Under the pieces are notes generated by a model. It saw only the letters and a list, made by a program, of their open reading frames with translations. It searched no databases and had not been told where the DNA came from. Below, in pieces: positions 37,360 to 45,708 of a stretch of 64,000 nucleotides of DNA; positions within the stretch are counted from its first letter, which is position 1, and each line of letters starts with the position of its first letter. Position numbers and translations under genes: made by a program. Origin of the DNA: Flagellimonas amoyensis (GTDB lineage Bacteria; Bacteroidota; Bacteroidia; Flavobacteriales; Flavobacteriaceae); assembly GCF_003058265.1 (NCBI RefSeq), contig NZ_QBUK01000001.1, positions 62,001-126,000 on the forward strand, given 5' to 3'.

Positions 37360-37992
37360 TCATTTCCGGCCAAAATCTGCGGGGATTTCACCCCATGCCT
37401 TGGTCTCCCATTTCACGATGGGGGTGGTGTACCTGTTCTTTTTCAGCCAGTCCTCTGCCCTTTGGATGAGTTCAAAAAGTTGTGCGTTCTTGGCGGTTTT
37501 GTCCAATTTGGTGCCACATTTGCCCTTTCGGACCCAACCGATGGCAATCCTGGAATCGGAATACAAGATCCGATCACTTTTTTTCTGCTTTAAAAAAGCA
37601 AGACCATGCACCAATGCCAAGAATTCGCCCACATTACTGGTTCCCTGCTCAAAGGGGCCTTGGTGGAACAGTACCTTTTTGGTCTTGGTGTCCACGCCGC
37701 GGTACTCCATTTTGCCAGGATTGCCACTGGAGGCTGCATCCACAGCAATGGAGTTGTAGTTGGGATTGCCTATTTTGAGCAACTCTTGTGGCGAAAGTTC
37801 CAATTTGCCTTTTGAGGTTCCCTTATAGTCCGAGTAGTTGCCATTATAGGCCTTTTTGGCCTCGGCGAAGGTGGGAAACGATTTGTATTGTGCACCCTTG
37901 AACCCCTCTATCTGTGCCTTGCAATCGGCCCAAGTCTCAAAAATTCCGGGGTGCTTGCCCTTCCAGACCACATAAAACTTCTTCTTCGCCAT
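37360..37992 (-). CDS. rnhA: Ribonuclease H1 with N-terminal viroplasmin domain
   Basis: 210 residues. Residues 1-50 (FYVVWKGKHPGIFETW) are the viroplasmin/RNase H N-terminal hybrid-binding domain, as in eukaryotic RNase H1. After a linker the catalytic fold begins VDAASSGNPGKMEYRGV, with the acidic residues in VDAA (D), GEFLALVHGL (E), LYSDSRIAIGWV (D). It degrades the RNA of RNA-DNA hybrids. It ends up immediately next to purN, whose stop abuts its start (no gap), so the two are cotranscribed. The catalytic fourth Asp/His is near NRYTTPIV and not clearly seen. Confidence 0.88.
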   Translation of the reverse strand: MAKKKFYVVWKGKHPGIFETWADCKAQIEGFKGAQYKSFPTFAEAKKAYNGNYSDYKGTSKGKLELSPQELLKIGNPNYNSIAVDAASSGNPGKMEYRGVDTKTKKVLFHQGPFEQGTSNVGEFLALVHGLAFLKQKKSDRILYSDSRIAIGWVRKGKCGTKLDKTAKNAQLFELIQRAEDWLKKNRYTTPIVKWETKAWGEIPADFGRK

Positions 37993-38556
37993 TTATATAA
38001 GGAGTTTTTCGATCACCTTCGGGAAATGCTCATATTCCAATTGGTGTACTTTCTCGGCAATACTATCGGGGTTGTCGGAAGGTTCCACAGCAGTTTTTGA
38101 CTGAAAGATGATGGCGCCTTCGTCATAATGCTCATTCACATAATGTATGGTAATACCCGTTTCCGTCTCACCATTTTCTTTAACAGCCTGATGCACTTTT
38201 GCGCCATACATGCCTTTTCCACCATACTTTGGAAGAAGGGCGGGGTGTATGTTTATAATTTTATTTGGGAATGCTTCTATGATATTGGAAGGAATTTTCC
38301 ACAGAAATCCAGCCAATACAATTAAATCGGGCTGAAGACTTTTTAGGGCTTCAACAACAGCATCAGATTTAGTAAAAGCGATTTTGTTGAAATAAAATGC
38401 AGGAACTTCCAGGCGATCACAGCGATCCAAAACCTTGGCGGTATGTTTGTTGGAGAGCACGGCTGAGACAGTTGCCAAGGGTTTTTCTTTGAAATAGGTG
38501 ATAATGTTTTCGGCATTTGACCCACTTCCCGATGCCAAGATGACAATTTGTTTCAT
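37993..38556 (-). CDS. purN: Phosphoribosylglycinamide formyltransferase (GART)
   Basis: 187 residues: GSGSNAENI (phosphate loop), then IINIHPALLPKYGGKGMYG with the catalytic His and the GAR-binding segment, and GITIHYVNEHYDEGAI with the conserved His-Asp features. It transfers the formyl group of 10-formyl-tetrahydrofolate to GAR in purine synthesis. The rnhA start follows its stop immediately. It is divergent from acpP over 161 bp containing promoter boxes for both. Confidence 0.93.
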   Translation of the reverse strand: MKQIVILASGSGSNAENIITYFKEKPLATVSAVLSNKHTAKVLDRCDRLEVPAFYFNKIAFTKSDAVVEALKSLQPDLIVLAGFLWKIPSNIIEAFPNKIINIHPALLPKYGGKGMYGAKVHQAVKENGETETGITIHYVNEHYDEGAIIFQSKTAVEPSDNPDSIAEKVHQLEYEHFPKVIEKLLI

Positions 38557-38677
38557 CTGTTAGGAATTGATATGATTTTGGACTAACTTCAGGCGGCTAA
38601 AGTAAGATACTGAATCTTAAGATGTTTAATTTGGGTTACATTTTATCGACAAATAGTGTATTTAATCCAAAGTTTTA

Positions 38678-38685
38678 TATTTTTG
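38678..38685 (+). promoter_or_regulatory. -7 box of acpP
   Basis: TATTTTTG matches TAnnTTTG, 32 bp before the acpP ATG. The -33 region shows only a partial match. Confidence 0.5.
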
Positions 38686-38717
38686 CCAACGATTAAATTT
38701 TTAAAACCACAATAATT

Positions 38718-38951
38718 ATGTCAGACATTGCATCAAGAGTAAAGGCTATTATCGTTGATAAACTGGGTGTTGATGAGAATGAGGTTGTAGCTGAAGCTAG
38801 CTTTACCAACGATCTAGGTGCGGATTCCTTGGACACTGTTGAACTTATCATGGAGTTTGAGAAAGAATTTGATATCCAAATACCAGATGATCAAGCAGAG
38901 AACATCGCCACTGTTGGTCAGGCCATTAGCTATATAGAAGAAGCTAAATAA
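38718..38951 (+). CDS. acpP: Acyl carrier protein
   Basis: 77 residues, strongly acidic, with the phosphopantetheine attachment Ser in [13 protein letters not shown] (near residue 37). It carries growing acyl chains in fatty-acid synthesis. The gene is transcribed with fabF and rnc downstream, but a terminator-like hairpin (38978-39018) follows it, so it may be made in excess over the downstream enzymes. Confidence 0.97.
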   Translation: MSDIASRVKAIIVDKLGVDENEVVAEASFTNDLGADSLDTVELIMEFEKEFDIQIPDDQAENIATVGQAISYIEEAK

Positions 38952-38977
38952 TTTTATGATATATCGCTAAAGATTTT

Positions 38978-39018
38978 AAATTATCCATGTGGTGATTATC
39001 GCATGGATAATTTTTTTT
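38978..39018 (+). terminator. Terminator/attenuator between acpP and fabF
   Basis: AAATTATCCATG (38978-38989) / CATGGATAATTT (39002-39013) with T-run to 39018; a perfect 12-bp stem. Located 26 bp past the acpP stop and 34 bp before fabF; partial termination would raise acpP over fabF. Confidence 0.8.
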
Positions 39019-39051
39019 ATAATTTAGGTCTAAAGGGTAAAAAATAGTTCA

Positions 39052-40302
39052 ATGCAGTTAAAGCGAGTTGTGGTTACCGGAATGGGGGCACTTACTCCAA
39101 TAGGCAACAATTTGGAGGCTTATTGGGAAGGACTACGGACCGGAAAGAGTGGTTCTGCACCCATCACATATTTCGATACCGAGAAGTTCAAGACAAAATT
39201 TGCCTGTGAGCTGAAAGGGTATAACCCCGAAGATTATTTTGATCGCAAGGAGGCAAGAAAACTGGATAGGTTCGCACAATATGCCCTCGTCTCTTCGGAT
39301 GAGGCCATTGCAGACTCTGGAATCGACCTCAATGTAGTGGACAAGTTCAGGGTAGGTGTAGTCTGGGGAGCCGGTATCGGCGGATTGGAAACCTTCCAAA
39401 ATGAGGTGATCGGGTTTGCCGAAGGAGATGGCACACCCCGTTTCAACCCCTTCTTCATTCCAAAAATGATCGCGGATATCGCACCAGGGAACATTTCCAT
39501 CAAGCATGGGTTCATGGGGCCAAACTATACTACGGTTTCGGCCTGTGCATCGGCAGCCAACGCCATGATCGATGCGCTGAATTATATCCGTTTGGGCCAT
39601 TGCGATGTCATCGTGACCGGAGGAAGTGAAGCTGCCGTTACCATGGCAGGTATGGGTGGTTTCAATGCCATGCATGCCCTTTCCACCCGAAACGAAAGTC
39701 CAGAAACAGCATCCAGACCTTTTGATGCCACACGTGACGGTTTTGTTCTTGGAGAAGGTGCAGGGGCACTGATCTTGGAAGAATACGAACACGCCAAGGC
39801 AAGAGGGGCGAAGATCTATGCCGAAGTACTCGGCGGAGGCCTTTCCAGCGATGCCTATCACATGACCGCCCCACACCCAGAAGGTATCGGTGTGGTTAAA
39901 GTAATGGAAAACTGTCTACAGAATGCAGGTTTGAAACCTGAGGACGTAGACGCTATCAATACGCACGGAACATCCACCCCGTTGGGCGATGTGGCCGAGC
40001 TCAAGGCCATTTCCAAGGTGTTTGGTGCGCATGCACCCAACATCAACATCAATTCCACCAAGTCCATGACCGGGCATTTGCTCGGTGCGGCTGGGGCCAT
40101 TGAGGCCATTGCCTCCATTTTGGCCATGGAACACGGAATGGTTCCACCGACCATCAACCATAGTGTGGTGGACGATCAGATCGATCCTTCGCTCAACCTG
40201 ACCCTGAACCAGGCACAGAAGAGGGAAGTGAACGTAGCCATGAGCAATACGTTTGGCTTTGGCGGACACAATGCGTGTCTTGTATTCAAAAAATTGGGGT
40301 AG
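39052..40302 (+). CDS. fabF: Beta-ketoacyl-ACP synthase II
   Basis: 416 residues with the Cys-His-His triad: Cys in VSACASAANAM (about 165), His in NTHGTSTPLGD (about 305), His in STKSMTGHLLGAAG (about 342). The N-terminal VVVTGMGALTPIG is the FabF/KAS-II start. It condenses malonyl-ACP with acyl-ACP in chain elongation and shifts product length with temperature in other bacteria. It follows acpP, and rnc follows after 9 bp; this acpP-fabF-rnc order is widespread in bacteria. Confidence 0.97.
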   Translation: MQLKRVVVTGMGALTPIGNNLEAYWEGLRTGKSGSAPITYFDTEKFKTKFACELKGYNPEDYFDRKEARKLDRFAQYALVSSDEAIADSGIDLNVVDKFRVGVVWGAGIGGLETFQNEVIGFAEGDGTPRFNPFFIPKMIADIAPGNISIKHGFMGPNYTTVSACASAANAMIDALNYIRLGHCDVIVTGGSEAAVTMAGMGGFNAMHALSTRNESPETASRPFDATRDGFVLGEGAGALILEEYEHAKARGAKIYAEVLGGGLSSDAYHMTAPHPEGIGVVKVMENCLQNAGLKPEDVDAINTHGTSTPLGDVAELKAISKVFGAHAPNININSTKSMTGHLLGAAGAIEAIASILAMEHGMVPPTINHSVVDDQIDPSLNLTLNQAQKREVNVAMSNTFGFGGHNACLVFKKLG

Positions 40303-40311
40303 TTTTGTAAC

Positions 40312-41049
40312 ATGAAGTTCACCTCCAAAATATTCAATTCCCATCCTAGCTCGGATGGGGATTTTTTTTTGGGAATGAAAAAGATTCTAGGGTTCAAGCC
40401 CAAAAATCTCGAAATCTACAAAAAGGCATTTCTTCACCGTTCCGTCAATAAAAAAGACGCCAACGGCAACCCAATGAACTATGAGCGTTTGGAGTTTTTG
40501 GGGGATTCCATGCTGGGGACCATCGTATCAAAACACCTATACAATGAGGTGCCCGAAGGGGACGAAGGTTACCTTACCAAAATGCGCTCCAAGGTGGTGA
40601 GCCGCAAACACCTGAACGAGCTGGGAAAGGATTTGGGACTTTTACGCTTTGTAGAAAGCAGGATACCGAAGACCCATTTTGGGGAGAACATCCATGGCAA
40701 CGTATTCGAGGCACTCATTGGGGCCATATATCTGGACAGAGGCTATCCCTATTGTGAAAAATTCATCCATGAAAGGGTCATAGAGCCCTATGTGGACATC
40801 GAGCAATTGGAAGGTAAAGTCATCAGTTACAAGAGTTTGGTAATCGAATGGTGCCAAAAGCAAAAGACGCCGTTCAGCTATAACGTGTATGAGGACACGG
40901 GCAATGACGAGCTGAAACATTTTGCGGTAAAACTAACCATTGGAGGTCGAATTTTGGCCAAGGCAAGGGCAACATCCAAAAAGAAGGCCGAGGAAAAGGC
41001 ATCCAAGCGAGCCTATTTTGCCCTACAGAACAGAATGGAGAACCAATGA
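40312..41049 (+). CDS. rnc: Ribonuclease III
   Basis: 245 residues. The nuclease signature NYERLEFLGDSMLGTIVSKHLY holds the metal-binding Glu/Asp, and the second acidic cluster is in ENIHGNVFEALIGAIYLD. A C-terminal double-stranded RNA-binding domain (about 170-240) ends KKKAEEKASKRAYFAL. It processes rRNA and mRNA duplexes. The IPExxxVDY gene follows after 111 bp on the same strand. Confidence 0.96.
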   Translation: MKFTSKIFNSHPSSDGDFFLGMKKILGFKPKNLEIYKKAFLHRSVNKKDANGNPMNYERLEFLGDSMLGTIVSKHLYNEVPEGDEGYLTKMRSKVVSRKHLNELGKDLGLLRFVESRIPKTHFGENIHGNVFEALIGAIYLDRGYPYCEKFIHERVIEPYVDIEQLEGKVISYKSLVIEWCQKQKTPFSYNVYEDTGNDELKHFAVKLTIGGRILAKARATSKKKAEEKASKRAYFALQNRMENQ

Positions 41050-41160
41050 CATTAAATAAAGGTAAACTCAATCGTTTTCGAGGGCTTAAGAAGTGTATTG
41101 TGTCGGATTGGCTAGGCATTCAATTGGATTAAGAGTATATTTACAGTTCGTGTTAAGGGC

Positions 41161-41625
41161 ATGATGACAACACATCGGATATCGGCAGACTTATATGACG
41201 ATAGTTTCAGGCTCATCGCCATACACAGTGATTTGGAGGATTATGCCATGACCTATGCCATAAATTCCAAATGCGGATTGTATTTGAAAAGGATGAAAAT
41301 AGACCTTCATCTGGATGAAAATCTATCTTTTTCTGTGTTTGATTGGGACGATGGGATGAACGACATTTATTGGACGCTGATCTCGAACAAATGTGTGGTC
41401 GAGGAAGTTATACCTTCAGGAGGTCTGTTTGAGAACAACATTTCCGCAAGGACCGATCATTTGATCAAAGAACGAAAAGAGATCGATTACTTCCTAAAAG
41501 TGGAAGCGGCCGACGAGGCCACACTTTCCCAAAAACTAAGGGATATCAAAAAGATAGACAAGGTGATAACAGCATACCCTTTGGAAACACAGACATTAAA
41601 ATCAAAAAGAAACTTAATCTTTTAA
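41161..41625 (+). CDS. IPExxxVDY family protein
   Basis: 154 residues. The motif region reads KERKEIDYFLK (family name motif I-P-E-x-x-x-V-D-Y; here E-x-x-x-I-D-Y), in a mixed alpha/beta small protein with no signal or membrane segment. Members are restricted to Bacteroidota and regularly sit directly upstream of pyruvate kinase, as here (2 bp gap), which suggests a function linked to that enzyme, but none is established to my knowledge. Start ATGs at 41161 and 41164 are equivalent. Confidence 0.85.
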   Translation: MMTTHRISADLYDDSFRLIAIHSDLEDYAMTYAINSKCGLYLKRMKIDLHLDENLSFSVFDWDDGMNDIYWTLISNKCVVEEVIPSGGLFENNISARTDHLIKERKEIDYFLKVEAADEATLSQKLRDIKKIDKVITAYPLETQTLKSKRNLIF

Positions 41626-41627
41626 CA

Positions 41628-43070
41628 ATGCCAACTAGAAAGAAGACTAAAATTGTAGCAACCTTGGGACCTGCCACCAGTAAAAAGGAAACCCTCAAGG
41701 CGATGATCGAGGCAGGTGTGGATGTTTTTAGGATAAACTTTTCCCATGCGTCTTATGATGATGTAGCGGAAAGGATCAGAATGATACGGGAACTGAATGA
41801 GGAGTTGGAGGTGAACACATCGATCCTTGCGGACCTTCAAGGGCCCAAGTTGAGAGTAGGTGTGATGGGCGAGGAAGCCGTTGTTGCCCCGGGCGACGAA
41901 GTGACCTTTGTTACAGGGGAGCCTTTTGAAGGGAATGCACAAAGGGTGTATATGAACTACCAAAACTTCCCTAAGGATGTAAAGCCAGGGGAACGTGTTC
42001 TTCTGGACGATGGAAAACTCATATTCGAGGTAAAGTCCACCAACGGGGAGAACGAGGTAAAGGCAACCGTAATCCAAGGAGGCCCCTTGAAATCCAAGAA
42101 GGGAGTAAACCTGCCCAATACGGACATTTCCCTTCCTGCACTCACCAAGAAGGACATCAAGGATGCCATTTTTGCCATAGAACACAAAGTGGATTGGATG
42201 GCACTTTCCTTTGTGCGTCATGGTCAGGATCTTATCGACCTACAAGAACTCATCAAGAAGCACTCCGATCATAAAATTCCGATCATTGCCAAGATAGAGA
42301 AACCCGAAGCGGTGGAGAACATTGACAAAATTGTCACACACTGTGATGGGCTTATGGTGGCCCGTGGAGATTTGGGTGTGGAAGTACCCGCCCACGAGGT
42401 TCCTTTGATCCAGAAAAAACTTGTATTGAGGGCCAAAAAAGGCAGGATACCCGTAATCATCGCCACCCAGATGATGGAAACGATGATCACCAGCCTTACG
42501 CCCACCCGTGCAGAGGTGAACGACGTGGCCAACTCGGTCATGGATGGGGCCGACGCCGTGATGTTGTCCGGAGAGACTTCGGTAGGGAACTATCCGGTAC
42601 AGGTCATCGAAAGAATGTCCAGTATTCTGACCAGTGTGGAAAACTCAAGCTTGATCAAAGTACCACAGACACCGCCACATGTCAGGACCAATAGGTTCAT
42701 TACCAAATCGGTATGTTACCACGCAGCCCTAATGGCGAATGAAATCGAGGCAAAAGCCATATCCACACTTACAAACAGTGGATATACCGCTTTTCAGATA
42801 TCGGCTTGGCGACCCAGTGCGCATATTTTGGTGTTTACCTCCAACAAAAGGATATTGACCCAGTTGAACCTGCTTTGGGGGGTCAAGGCCTTTTATTATG
42901 ATAAGTTTGTGTCCACCGATCAGACCATAGAAGATGTGAACCAGTTGGCCTGTAAAAAAGGCTACTTAGAGGTTGGGGACATGTTGGTCAGCTTGGCGGC
43001 TATGCCCATCAAGGCAAAAGGAATGGTGAACACCCTTAGGGTGACCGAGATTACGAGTTGTAACTTTTAA
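41628..43070 (+). CDS. pyk: Pyruvate kinase
   Basis: 480 residues. N-terminal RKKTKIVATLGPATSKKE, the metal and substrate site IIAKIEKPEAVENIDKI and DGLMVARGDLGVEVP, and the TQMMETMI...TRAEVNDVANSVMDGADAVMLSGETSVGNYP block are all classic. It converts PEP and ADP to pyruvate and ATP. It is two bases from the IPExxxVDY gene and ends with its own terminator at 43095-43137. Allosteric site residues cannot be judged here. Confidence 0.97.
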   Translation: MPTRKKTKIVATLGPATSKKETLKAMIEAGVDVFRINFSHASYDDVAERIRMIRELNEELEVNTSILADLQGPKLRVGVMGEEAVVAPGDEVTFVTGEPFEGNAQRVYMNYQNFPKDVKPGERVLLDDGKLIFEVKSTNGENEVKATVIQGGPLKSKKGVNLPNTDISLPALTKKDIKDAIFAIEHKVDWMALSFVRHGQDLIDLQELIKKHSDHKIPIIAKIEKPEAVENIDKIVTHCDGLMVARGDLGVEVPAHEVPLIQKKLVLRAKKGRIPVIIATQMMETMITSLTPTRAEVNDVANSVMDGADAVMLSGETSVGNYPVQVIERMSSILTSVENSSLIKVPQTPPHVRTNRFITKSVCYHAALMANEIEAKAISTLTNSGYTAFQISAWRPSAHILVFTSNKRILTQLNLLWGVKAFYYDKFVSTDQTIEDVNQLACKKGYLEVGDMLVSLAAMPIKAKGMVNTLRVTEITSCNF

Positions 43071-43094
43071 GGTTACAATACACCATACATAACA

Positions 43095-43137
43095 GCGGGG
43101 CCATAAGTTCTTTTGGGAACTTGGGTCCCGTTTTTTT
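43095..43137 (+). terminator. Terminator of the IPExxxVDY-pyk operon
   Basis: Nested stem CGGG/CCCG with inner AAGTTC/GGAACTT, followed by seven T (43131-43137); 24 bp past the pyk stop. Confidence 0.8.
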
Positions 43138-43205
43138 GTGTCCAGTGCAGCTGTAAGTTTAGTGGCGACGGCAAGACTAATTTTCCAACTGATACCAAAC
43201 CACGC

Positions 43206-44054
43206 ATGAGATACGAGTACACTGACCAGAAATTAGGAGCTGTTCTGGGTCTTACCGAAGACTTTAAAAATGACCAGGAACGGTTTTCCGATACTTCGAA
43301 GACCATCAAGTTTTTATGGAACAGGAACGCCCAAGCCCTTACCATTGAGGTGGACGGAGTGCCCTTGGAGCTCTTGCCCAACCAGTTGATCACGGTCACC
43401 TATTTGCAGCATGTGTCCCTTGCCAAGACCACCTTGCCGCTTTCGGCCATTCTTTTCAATAGGGAATTTTATTGCGTTTTTGACCATGACAGTGAGGTTT
43501 CCTGTAATGGGATTTTGTTCTTTGGCACACAGGATGTGCCCATCATCACTTTGCCCAAGGAGCAACTTTCCAAGTTCAATTTGTTGTACGATATGTTCGT
43601 GGAAGAATTTTCCACCCCCGACAATATCCAGGGCGATATGCTCCAGATGCTATTGAAACGCCTCATCATCATGGGTACCCGGTTGGCCAAGGAACAACTC
43701 ATCGTCCAAACACTGGACAATGAACAGATAGATACCATCCGGAGGTTCAATTTTTTGGTGGACCTGCACTACAAGACCAAAAGAAGGGTCAGCGATTATG
43801 CCGACATGCTCTTCAAGTCGCCCAAGACACTTTCCAACCTGTTTGCCATCTACAACCAAAAATCCCCACAGCAGATCATTTTGGACCGCATTGCCTTGGA
43901 AGCAAAGCGGCTGATCAACTACACCGATAAGCAAAATCAGGAAATTGCCTTTGAATTGGGGTTCAATGATCCGGCCCATTTTAGCCGATTTTTTAAGAAA
44001 ATGACCCAAATGACTCCCTCCGAATACCGCGGAAACCCCATTTTGGGCGCTTAA
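43206..44054 (+). CDS. AraC family transcriptional regulator
   Basis: 282 residues from the ATG at 43206 (frame open back to 43113, but that part overlaps the terminator). The N-terminal half is a cupin-like sensor segment (HVSLAKTTLPLSAIL, EFYCVFDHDSEV, GILFFGTQDVP) without obvious metal ligands; the C-terminal ~95 residues are two HTH motifs ending IAFELGFNDPAHFSRFFKKMTQMTPSEYR. It is likely to sense a small molecule and regulate nearby genes, for instance the AhpD-like gene 280 bp downstream, but this is inference. Confidence 0.9.
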   Translation: MRYEYTDQKLGAVLGLTEDFKNDQERFSDTSKTIKFLWNRNAQALTIEVDGVPLELLPNQLITVTYLQHVSLAKTTLPLSAILFNREFYCVFDHDSEVSCNGILFFGTQDVPIITLPKEQLSKFNLLYDMFVEEFSTPDNIQGDMLQMLLKRLIIMGTRLAKEQLIVQTLDNEQIDTIRRFNFLVDLHYKTKRRVSDYADMLFKSPKTLSNLFAIYNQKSPQQIILDRIALEAKRLINYTDKQNQEIAFELGFNDPAHFSRFFKKMTQMTPSEYRGNPILGA

Positions 44055-44146
44055 GGGAAAATTGGGCAAGCCATCGGGAAATCGTTCCTAACCCTTACCT
44101 CTTCTTTCGCAGCATCTTTGCCATGTAATTCAAATCAAGGTAAAAG

Positions 44147-44305
44147 ATGAAAGCAATGGACAGACCCATTTTTAATCTCATTGAGATTTTTCGGGAGATG
44201 CGTAGAAGTGCACCGCCAGCTGTAAGTGTTGCAGAACACTGCGAGCAAAAACACCATCACGATTACTACTGTGATGCGGAAAAACCCTTCATACAAAAAT
44301 CATAA
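44147..44305 (+). CDS. 52-residue His/Cys-rich small protein
   Basis: From ATG 44147 to TAA 44303-44305. The N-terminal half is amphipathic (RPIFNLIEIFREMRR) and the C-terminal half has a dense cluster EHCEQKHHHDYYCD, with three His and two Cys in 14 residues, suggesting metal binding. It sits between the AraC gene and the AhpD-like gene, 29 bp before the latter, and has no better frame. I do not recognise the family. The reading frame is intact and the cluster is not explained by chance base composition, but it could be a non-coding leader. Confidence 0.4.
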   Translation: MKAMDRPIFNLIEIFREMRRSAPPAVSVAEHCEQKHHHDYYCDAEKPFIQKS

Positions 44306-44334
44306 TAAGTATTAACAGTTAAAATTTGAAAATC

Positions 44335-44883
44335 ATGAACACATTCAATGTACCCACAAGAGAAGAAGTAAGTCCGGCCAACCAGGCCATTTTTGACAAC
44401 CTTAAAAAATCGTTGGGATTTGTCCCCAACCTGTATGCCACCTTTGCCCATTCGGAAAATGCATTGGGGAACTACTTGACCTTTGCCAATGCCAAGACTT
44501 CCCTCAAGGCCAAAGAAAAAGAAGTGGTGAACTTGGCGGTGAGCCAGGTCAATGACTGTCTGTATTGTTTGGCAGCGCACACGGCGATTGGCAAATTGAA
44601 CGGATACACCGACAGCCAGATCTTGGAACTAAGGGCCGGTAAAGCCTCTTTTGACAACAGATTGGATGCCTTGGCAAAACTGGCCAAGAACATCACCGAG
44701 AACAGGGGAATCGCCAGTCCTGAAGTTGTGGATAATTTCTTTGCAGCGGGTTGGACCAAGGAAAACCTGATCGACACCATAGTATTGGTGGGGGACAAGA
44801 CCATCTCCAACTACATCAACAATGTGGTGGACACGCCTATCGATTTTCCCGAAGTTCAAGCTTTGGAAGAAGTGGAAGCCTAA
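44335..44883 (+). CDS. Carboxymuconolactone decarboxylase/AhpD-like protein
   Basis: 182 residues from the ATG at 44335 (a TTG at 44326 is an unlikely alternative). The active-site CxxC-x-x-H motif reads DCLYCLAAH, as in AhpD, whose Cys pair cycles in peroxide reduction. VNLAVSQVN precedes it as in the fold. It probably acts as an antioxidant or alkylhydroperoxidase. A terminator follows at 44907; the convergent TetR gene begins right after. Confidence 0.88.
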   Translation: MNTFNVPTREEVSPANQAIFDNLKKSLGFVPNLYATFAHSENALGNYLTFANAKTSLKAKEKEVVNLAVSQVNDCLYCLAAHTAIGKLNGYTDSQILELRAGKASFDNRLDALAKLAKNITENRGIASPEVVDNFFAAGWTKENLIDTIVLVGDKTISNYINNVVDTPIDFPEVQALEEVEA

Positions 44884-44906
44884 GAATAGGTAGGACAGCT
44901 AAAAAG

Positions 44907-44941
44907 AAAAAACCCTTTCAGTGTTGTGGAAGGGTTTTTTT
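44907..44941. terminator. Bidirectional terminator between AhpD-like and TetR genes
   Basis: AAACCCTT / AAGGGTTT stem with A-run before and T-run after; serves convergent genes. Confidence 0.8.
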
Positions 44942-45512
44942 ATTCCAGCTCCGTGAACAAAGAAGGAGCGATGCTCTTGGCCATGTAGATGGGCCAATCG
45001 TTCTTGAACAAATGGCTTTCGGTGATGGCGCTCTCGTACAGCAAATAAAGCCCTCCCGAGGTCTTTTCCATTTCGGCACGGGACAGGTTGGGAATGTTCT
45101 CCCCAACAACTTCGCCCAGGAACAGCAACAGGTCTTTTTTTTGTTTCTGGATGACGCCAAGTATCTTTTTTTGATCGGGAGACAGCTCCCCTAGGGTTTT
45201 CAAGGCCCAACAACCTTGAAAGTTTTCTTCGCGATACATATCCTGCAAGAGGTCGAAAATACCCAACAACTGGTTTTTTCCACGACTTTTTCTACCCACA
45301 AAACTCTTCAGTGAATGCATGAAGGCATCATGCCGTTGCTCCAGATAGGCCACACAGATGTCCTCCTTGGACTTGAAGTGCCCGTAAAGCGTGGCCTTGG
45401 CTATGCCACACTTCTCTATGATCTCATTGATCCCCGTTGAATTGTAACCCTGTACATAGAACAGGTTGCCGGCCGTGGTAATGATATGTTGGTGCAATTC
45501 AGGACGCTGCAT
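44940..45512 (-). CDS. TetR/AcrR family transcriptional regulator
   Basis: 190 residues from the ATG at 45512 (the frame runs back to 45602, but homologues begin here). The N-terminal HTH reads NSTGINEIIEKCGIAKATLYGHFKSKEDI, with the usual TetR spacing. The ligand domain is the DUF2974-free ordinary type without recognisable motif. Ligand unknown. It faces the AhpD-like gene at its 3' end and is divergent from the M16 protease gene over 196 bp, whose promoter it might control. Confidence 0.9.
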   Translation of the reverse strand: MQRPELHQHIITTAGNLFYVQGYNSTGINEIIEKCGIAKATLYGHFKSKEDICVAYLEQRHDAFMHSLKSFVGRKSRGKNQLLGIFDLLQDMYREENFQGCWALKTLGELSPDQKKILGVIQKQKKDLLLFLGEVVGENIPNLSRAEMEKTSGGLYLLYESAITESHLFKNDWPIYMAKSIAPSLFTELE

Positions 45513-45708
45513 GTTTACAAATTTAACGAAAAGGAAGATACCAAAAGTGTTGATACCTGTTTGCCGGGGAGATTGTGCCATAAATGAGGTTTCTAATGGC
45601 ATTCACTTCATTTATAGGTAAGCTAACTGATTAAAATCGTGTGTATTGCAAACAATTTCATATCTTGTTGTATTCAATTTTATCAATCAAACAATTAAAA
45701 CTTTTTCA

